64,000 nucleotides of DNA from Salvia splendens (taxonomy: Eukaryota > Streptophyta > Magnoliopsida > Lamiales > Lamiaceae): NCBI RefSeq assembly GCF_004379255.2, contig NC_056038.1, forward strand, positions 28,880,061 through 28,944,060. Reading direction: 5' to 3'. The position numbers and the translations under genes were made by a program. Positions 59,301 through 64,000 of the stretch are shown one piece after another. Positions within the stretch are counted from its first letter, which is position 1; every line of letters begins with the position of its first letter. Below the pieces are notes generated by a model. It did no database searches, was not told where the DNA came from, and worked only from the letters and a program-made list of their open reading frames with translations.

Positions 59301-60622
59301 AAAGTATTTAATGCCGGAATAATTTTTTTTCTTTTTGAAGAATGAATAATTTTATCCTAAGTATGAAATAATATATTTTCAACGATAAATAGTTACGAAA
59401 AAAAAAATTGATTATGCACCTAATTAATTTTCGAAAATTTTTCCGACGTCAAGGGAAATACGAGGAGCCAACGGAGGAAAGAACGAGCATAAGCGGCCGA
59501 CCGGCGTCGCACGCGACACCTTGGGCGGTCGCCGAATAATAAAAAATGCACGAAAACCGAGGAAACGAATTAAAAGATTTTAATTGGAGTGCATGCATTC
59601 TAAATATCTTCGTTACCAAGATTTGATGTGAACTTTATGTATTTTCCGAAAAGGTGGTTCGCACGGCCGCTAAAGTCGGAACGAGAAGCTATTTAAGGAA
59701 AACTCTAAGCTTTTGAGGTGGGCTTTATTACTTAAACTCCTTTATTTGCAATGATATGTATATGGTGAGATAAGGGTGGTTTAAATGTTATGTCATGCAT
59801 TATTTTATGTTTTGAATTGCCTACCTGATTGTCTACTAGAATAATGTTCTACTAGACTTTGACGGTTAACGAATTCGGGTCTAACTAGGGTCTAAGCCCT
59901 ACTTAGGCTAGTGCACTGATGGGGATCGTGAGCCGTCCTTTGGGTCGACCGGTCCAGTGATCGAGTTTGTGGCCACATTCTCGTTTCACATGATGGTTCA
60001 GATATGGTACATGATGGAGGATGATGATGATGGGCTGCGCAGCCATGTTTTACGATGGAAATATTTTAGTGTTTCTCTGCATTTTTTTAAAGTAAAACCC
60101 GAGTTTCACTCAACGAGGGCTTGACATAACTTTATTGATAAAATATATTTTGGGCATGAGTTCACTGAGTGCATCAAGTACTCAGCCCCTGCATATGTTT
60201 TCCCTATGTGCAGGTTGAGCGTGGACGAGGGACGGAGGATGTTGAGCATTTGGACAAAGACAGTATTCATAAAATGTTCCGGTTGCTATTGTGTCTTCAT
60301 ACATAGTAGTAGCAAACTCTCAAATGCTTCCGCTATGCCAAGTTTTAAAACTCATATGTTTTCCATAATCTGTTGGACTATTTTTTTTTACAAACTTTGT
60401 TGCTTCCTGATTTTAGACTATGGTTTGGTAATAAAGTTCATCTTTTGATCTACATATCGTACCCCTTGATTGATTCCCTTTTCTTCCCCGCTTCTTAATT
60501 CCCCCATTAGTCGCGACTCACCGTACTTTCTATCCTTAGGAAGTGCGGTCGTGACAAACTTGTTTACTCATCCTTAATCTCGGATCTTCTACATATGGCT
60601 TCTCTCCTTCGTTATCTGACAT
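53331..60622 (-). pseudogene. gag-pol: copia gag-pol polyprotein, multiply disabled
   Basis: ATG at 60622 opens gag; after about 21 codons the solo LTR interrupts it (57949-60556) and gag resumes at 57948 with LTVKLNGHNYPLWHK. The zinc knuckle CSHCGKQKHTRESC is shifted one frame near 57175. In the protease, the expected DSGATDTM reads NCWATDTM (about 56578), so the catalytic Asp is lost. Integrase (55023-56363) keeps YRRLGHPS...CESCVLAK and the D (HADVWGP), D (SDNGREF), E (EQNGVAERKNR) core. RT has [20 protein letters not shown] and [11 protein letters not shown]. RNase H has FTDADWAGNSNDRKSTTGYF. Stops occur near 54680 (TGA), 53937 and 53508; the natural TAA is at 53331-53333. It cannot produce a working polyprotein. 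Confidence 0.9.
57949..60556 (+). mobile_element. solo LTR related to the gag-only element at 1121
   Basis: 2,608 bp, TGTAACGCCC to GGTCGTGACA, flanked by AACTT at 57944-57948 and 60557-60561 (perfect). The end CTATCCTTAGGAAGTGCGGT and the internal AAGTACTCAGCCCCTGCATA match the LTR at 1121-4156. No internal region remains, so it arose by LTR-LTR recombination. Open frames inside, including the GC-rich stretch around 58730-59150, are not supported as genes. Confidence 0.93.
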
Positions 60623-60734
60623 TTTGTGCAGGTATGGATTATGGGTTCTGCCCTATTTTTGGTCGAAGGTTTGAGAAGGGTATTGAACTGTGATGAATCA
60701 ATGTCTGAGTTCACCAATTAGGATCGAAAAAGCA

Positions 60735-60746
60735 TGCTCTGATGCC
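60735..60746 (-). other. copia primer-binding site
   Basis: Minus-strand TGGCATCAGAGC, a one-base variant of the initiator tRNA-Met complement, next to the 5' LTR. Confidence 0.85.
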
Positions 60747-60747
60747 A

Positions 60748-60949
60748 TGTTTAAAGGCTCAATCTTATTCATATCAATTGCTTACATTACAATGAGGGAT
60801 AGAGGCTGCCTAAATACACAAAGAGACCTATCTATATATGGTAAGGATTTGCCCTAGTATCAATTATCATTAATATGTGCATATCAATCTTGTTCCCTAA
60901 TTGATTCCTAATTGATTTCTTTCCAACACTAATTGATTTCTTTCCAACA
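60748..60949 (-). repeat. copia 5' LTR
   Basis: 202 bp, TGTTTAAAGGCTC to TTTCCAACA; a few substitutions from the 3' LTR. Confidence 0.93.
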
Positions 60950-60954
60950 GTCCC

Positions 60955-61908
60955 CTTCAGTGCTGAAAAGGGTCACTTTGATTTGACCATCGCATTGCTT
61001 TAGCTGAAGGGAATTATCTGCATTCCCTTTTAATCCCTTTTTTTTCTTCACTAATCTTGCTATGTCCTAGTATACTTAATAGCATATATATTTAATTTTT
61101 AAATAATAAGATAGATACCACTAAAATTGTGCTATTAAACTATGTTTATCATTTTGTCTTTACTTTTGTTTTTCATGCTCAGCATCAAATGATTGGGATC
61201 ATTAGTATTGGAGTACTACTATTAACTTAATACACACATGGATGTGGCTGCATGTGGTGATGGAAACGATTCCTCTGGCCACTGGGAACAAATTATTTAA
61301 GACAATTAGGCTCGTGACTAACTTAATTAGAGGCTGCTTTATTGGATTAACTTTCAATTTTAGTAGAAATAGTTACCCCTTCGAACTTCATTGATCTGAA
61401 TTTGTCATTTCTGATTTTTCATTATTCATTTTGTGATTTACCCATTGCAAAACGCCGGTAATTATTGAAAATAAATTGCGAACCTAAGCAAAGAGTTGTT
61501 TGTAACGTTAAAATCCTGTTTTGCTGTCTGGGAAGTGGGAACATACTTACTCATAATTAGTATCATTATTTTGGAGATAAATTAAAATAATATATCGCAT
61601 CATTTATTAATGTGAGGAAAAGAATTGGCCATAGGTAAATGCTATGTTGACCGACGTTGACACCAACATTTCAATTTTAAGTTTGACACACCTGATAGCA
61701 TAGATAGATAGCATCAGCCATAGTTTAATTTGGAAAATGTAAACGATGGATTCCGCAGCAAATGTTTAAATAAAAATAGATCCATTCCAATCTAGTCGTA
61801 ATAGAATCTCTTAAAATGCAAAAATCACATAGGAATATTATTTGAACTAGCATCCAATTTTATTGCTAAGCGAGCCAAGTTGGATTAGACGAAAAAGGAA
61901 AGGAAAAT
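60955..61908. other. intergenic, no gene seen
   Basis: AT-rich spacer between the copia and Harbinger elements. No ORF with recognisable domains, no RNA gene, no clear inverted repeats. Confidence 0.45.
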
Positions 61909-62070
61909 TAAGAGTATAACCAATGGCGCCCGTCCCGGCGGACGTCCGCCATTGTGCAAGGTCGCGACGGATACGGACGTCTGCTGCGGACACCGGAGTT
62001 CCGCGGCGTTCCGCGGACGTCCGTACGGACATCCCGATTTTTTAATTTTTAATTTTTTTGTTTAAAAGTC

Positions 62071-62078
62071 TATATATA
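62071..62078 (+). promoter_or_regulatory. TATA box of the Harbinger transposase gene
   Basis: TATATATA 87 bp before the ATG. The leader has CACTTGTTTTAACAAG, matching the leaders of the accessory-ORF copies at 51382 and 52528. Confidence 0.75.
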
Positions 62079-62157
62079 GGCTCGTTGAACTTCATTTCAT
62101 TCGCACCACTTGTTTTAACAAGTTTCTCTCCCTCTAAATTTCTTTTATATATCCATA

Positions 62158-63390
62158 ATGGCTGATAGTGGTAGTGGTAGTGGTGGGCATTATGAACACA
62201 TGATGCGGCTGATTCATGCACGTGTGCGGGAGGCAGCAGATAGGGAGGAACAAGCGGCCTTGGAGCCGGCGGTACCTCGACCCATCCTTCGTCGATCTAT
62301 AGTACCCTGGGACCACCTCGCTGCACACCGTCGGTTGTACGAGGATTACTTCGCTCCGGGGCCACGATATGGGGAGAACATGTTCCGGCGACGTTTTAGG
62401 ATGCATCGTCCGCTCTTTCTGCGTATCGTGGGCGCTTTAGAGCGTCGATACGGGTATTTCAGGGTGCGGGAGGATGCGGCTGGTAAACCCGACCACATGC
62501 AGATTCAGAAGTGCACTGCCGCAATCAGGCAGTTGGCATACGGAGGCGTGGCCGACATGTTCGACCAGTACCTCCACATCGGCGAGACGACTGCCCGCGA
62601 GTGCCTGAAGTATTTTTGTCAGGGCGTTAGGGAGATATTCGGGGATAGGTATCTTCGGAAGCCTACCCCCGAAGATTGTCAGGCTCTGCTGGATATGCAC
62701 AGGAATCAGCACGGGTTTCCGGGAATGTTAGGCAGCATAGATTGTATACACTGGGAATGGAAGAACTGTCCCGCTGCCTGGAAAGGGATGTACACTACTG
62801 GTTTCAAGGCCAAGAATCCCACGAAGATCCTTGAAGCGGTAGCTATCTACCGGCTGTGGATTTGGCATGCCTATTTTGGAGTAGCTGGGTCTAACAACGA
62901 CATCAACGTCCACCATTCGTCGCCCCTTTTCAACGACCAGTGCATGGGCGTCGGTCCGGCCGTCAATTTCATCGCCAACGGCAACCAGCACAGTATGAGC
63001 TATTATTTGGCGGATAGGATATACCCGATGTGGCCGGTCTTTGTGAAGACAACCAGATGCCCAACAGATGAAAAGAAGATATACTTTGCGCAACGTCAGG
63101 AGGCAGCGCACAAGGATGTGGAACGGGCATTTGGTGTGCTCCAGTCTCGATGGGCAGCAGTGAAGGGTCCATCACGGCTGTGGTATGTTGACAGCATCGC
63201 AGACATCATGTACGCATGTATTATCATGCACAACATGATTGTCGAAGATGAAGGTCCAGCGCTGACTGATTGGGCCAATGATGATGCTGATGTTGTTGGT
63301 CCAAGCCACGGCGTGGCCACTGGCAATGTACGCATGGGGATACCCCATGACGATGTCGATCGAGTCCGTGCATTTGCCGACATGCGCTAA
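62158..63390 (+). CDS. PIF/Harbinger transposase (HARBI1/ALP1-like, DDE_4), intact
   Basis: An uninterrupted 410-residue ORF. It would cut and rejoin transposon ends at TWA targets in the nucleus, probably with a Myb-like partner. An N-terminal Gly/Ser stretch is followed by a helix-rich region (YGENMFRRRFRMHRPLFLRI, IRQLAYGGVADMFDQYLHIG, RYLRKPTPEDCQALLDMH). The catalytic triad is visible: D195 in GSIDCIHWEWKNCP, D248 in GSNNDINVHHSS, E322 in KDVERAFGVLQSRW. The end DDVDRVRAFADMR is close to the usual family end; after the TAA at 63388 the same frame still reads like the family tail (IIEEVWQRRGRR), so the stop may trim some 20-25 residues. The nearest paralogue is the disrupted copy at 20660-21930. 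ATG 62158 is the first after the TATA box. Confidence 0.9.
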   Translation: MADSGSGSGGHYEHMMRLIHARVREAADREEQAALEPAVPRPILRRSIVPWDHLAAHRRLYEDYFAPGPRYGENMFRRRFRMHRPLFLRIVGALERRYGYFRVREDAAGKPDHMQIQKCTAAIRQLAYGGVADMFDQYLHIGETTARECLKYFCQGVREIFGDRYLRKPTPEDCQALLDMHRNQHGFPGMLGSIDCIHWEWKNCPAAWKGMYTTGFKAKNPTKILEAVAIYRLWIWHAYFGVAGSNNDINVHHSSPLFNDQCMGVGPAVNFIANGNQHSMSYYLADRIYPMWPVFVKTTRCPTDEKKIYFAQRQEAAHKDVERAFGVLQSRWAAVKGPSRLWYVDSIADIMYACIIMHNMIVEDEGPALTDWANDDADVVGPSHGVATGNVRMGIPHDDVDRVRAFADMR

Positions 63391-63754
63391 AAACAAGTTC
63401 ATGTTCGACTCCAGAACGATATAATTGAAGAAGTATGGCAGCGGAGGGGTCGTCGTTGATGGAGTTTTTAATTGTTAAAATGTATTTTTTTTTTGGTGTA
63501 ATGTACTTTTCTTTTTTTTTAATTAATAAAATTTTTATTCCGTATTCGTTTCGAATTTTTAATTTGTGAATTTGTGAATTTTTATTAATGTTGGAAGTTC
63601 GTCGGGATGTCCTTGGGGATGTCCGCCACTGTGCAGTGGGATGTCCGTATGACGTGGCATCCGCAGTGGGAAGTCCGTATGACGTGGCATGAGTGTTTTT
63701 GTGATGTGCGCGGGAATGTCCGTCGGGACATCCGCACCACTACGAATGCCCTAA

Positions 63755-64000
63755 CAATATAATTATGCAAACACTATGGCCAATGTTTATACTAAGATTT
63801 TATGTAAAAAAATGCAATTCCAAGAAATAAACATAAGATTTCAGCAGCTGGGAAAGTGTGGGCCGTAGTTGTAACGTCGTTACTTTTTCAGAATAACAAA
63901 GCAGCCAGCGTTCACACTACCGCCATCTCCATCGTCTCCGCCGTTGCCTGCAGGTGAATTTGCCGATCTCCTAAGCCTCCTATCATATGTTCGCCGTTGT
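63755..64000 (+). other. window end; possible leader of a downstream gene
   Basis: After AT-rich sequence, the last 130 bp become GC-richer and C/T-rich (ACCGCCATCTCCATCGTCTC), as in plant 5' leaders. No start codon with a supported ORF falls inside the window. Confidence 0.25.

Larger units (their letters stand above)
53118..60949 (-). mobile_element. Ty1/copia retrotransposon (Ale-like), split by a solo LTR
   Basis: Short LTRs of 202 bp (53118-53319 and 60748-60949) are flanked by a perfect GTCCC duplication (53113-53117 and 60950-60954). Transcription is leftward, with PBS at 60735-60746 and a polypurine tract of five G at 53320-53324. Domain order is gag, protease, integrase, RT, RNase H, which is copia order. 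Without the 2.6-kb solo LTR and its extra 5-bp TSD, the element is about 5.2 kb. Short LTRs and the gag motif LNGHNYPLWHKLMRIAIGG suggest the Ale lineage. Confidence 0.93.
61912..63751 (+). mobile_element. Harbinger element with an intact transposase gene
   Basis: Flanked by TAA at 61909-61911 and 63752-63754. The left end GAGTATAACCAATGGCG and right end (reverse complement GGGCATTCGTAGTGGTGCGG) are imperfect inverted repeats. Both continue into GGACGTCC or GGACATCC-type repeats, as in the MITE at 8680 and the element at 46734. The single gene inside is the transposase; no accessory ORF. Confidence 0.88.

Overview
This is plant nuclear DNA, most likely from an asterid eudicot; Lamiales is my impression, not something the sequence proves. 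The plant signs are many short exons with GT-AG and U12-type introns, a plant-specific QWRF-motif gene, an intracellular NHX (NHX5/6) antiporter gene, an Athila-type retrotransposon primed by tRNA-Asp, and Stowaway, Tourist/Harbinger and Mutator-like elements with readable target-site duplications (TSDs). Host genes occupy a small minority of the window; most of the rest is transposable elements (TEs), often nested.

Layout. 1-1120: pieces of a copia LTR and of a Ty3 gag/LTR. 1121-6597: a minus-strand gag-only LTR element (TR-GAG/LARD-like) with about 3-kb LTRs. 6600-9180: a hairpin repeat and an Athila-like LTR carrying a Harbinger MITE. 9574-17805: an NHX5/6-type gene of 21 recognisable exons, three U12-type introns and several disabling changes, with a 3-kb MULE in intron 2. 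17895-22393: a small hAT-like element into which two Harbinger elements have inserted back to back. 23427-25428: an intact six-exon QWRF gene, with MITEs on both sides. 28315-42207: a complete 13.9-kb Athila element (1,571-bp LTRs, perfect TSD) sitting in one copy of a duplicated, unidentified sequence; the other copy (43050-45400) holds a probable solo LTR. 46734-52850: Harbinger elements carrying only the Myb/SANT-like accessory ORF, around a small host gene at 51924-52238. 53118-60949: an Ale-like copia element whose gag is split by a 2.6-kb solo LTR related to the element at 1121. 61912-63751: a Harbinger element with an intact transposase gene.

How parts relate. Every Harbinger element here carries either the transposase or the accessory ORF, never both, yet members share terminal sequence, and the intact transposase gene (62158) and two accessory-ORF copies (51382, 52528) share a similar TATA/leader. 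The window looks like a dispersed two-component transposition system with its MITEs. Two host genes look functional (QWRF and the small 104-aa gene); the NHX copy looks like a recently decayed pseudogene.
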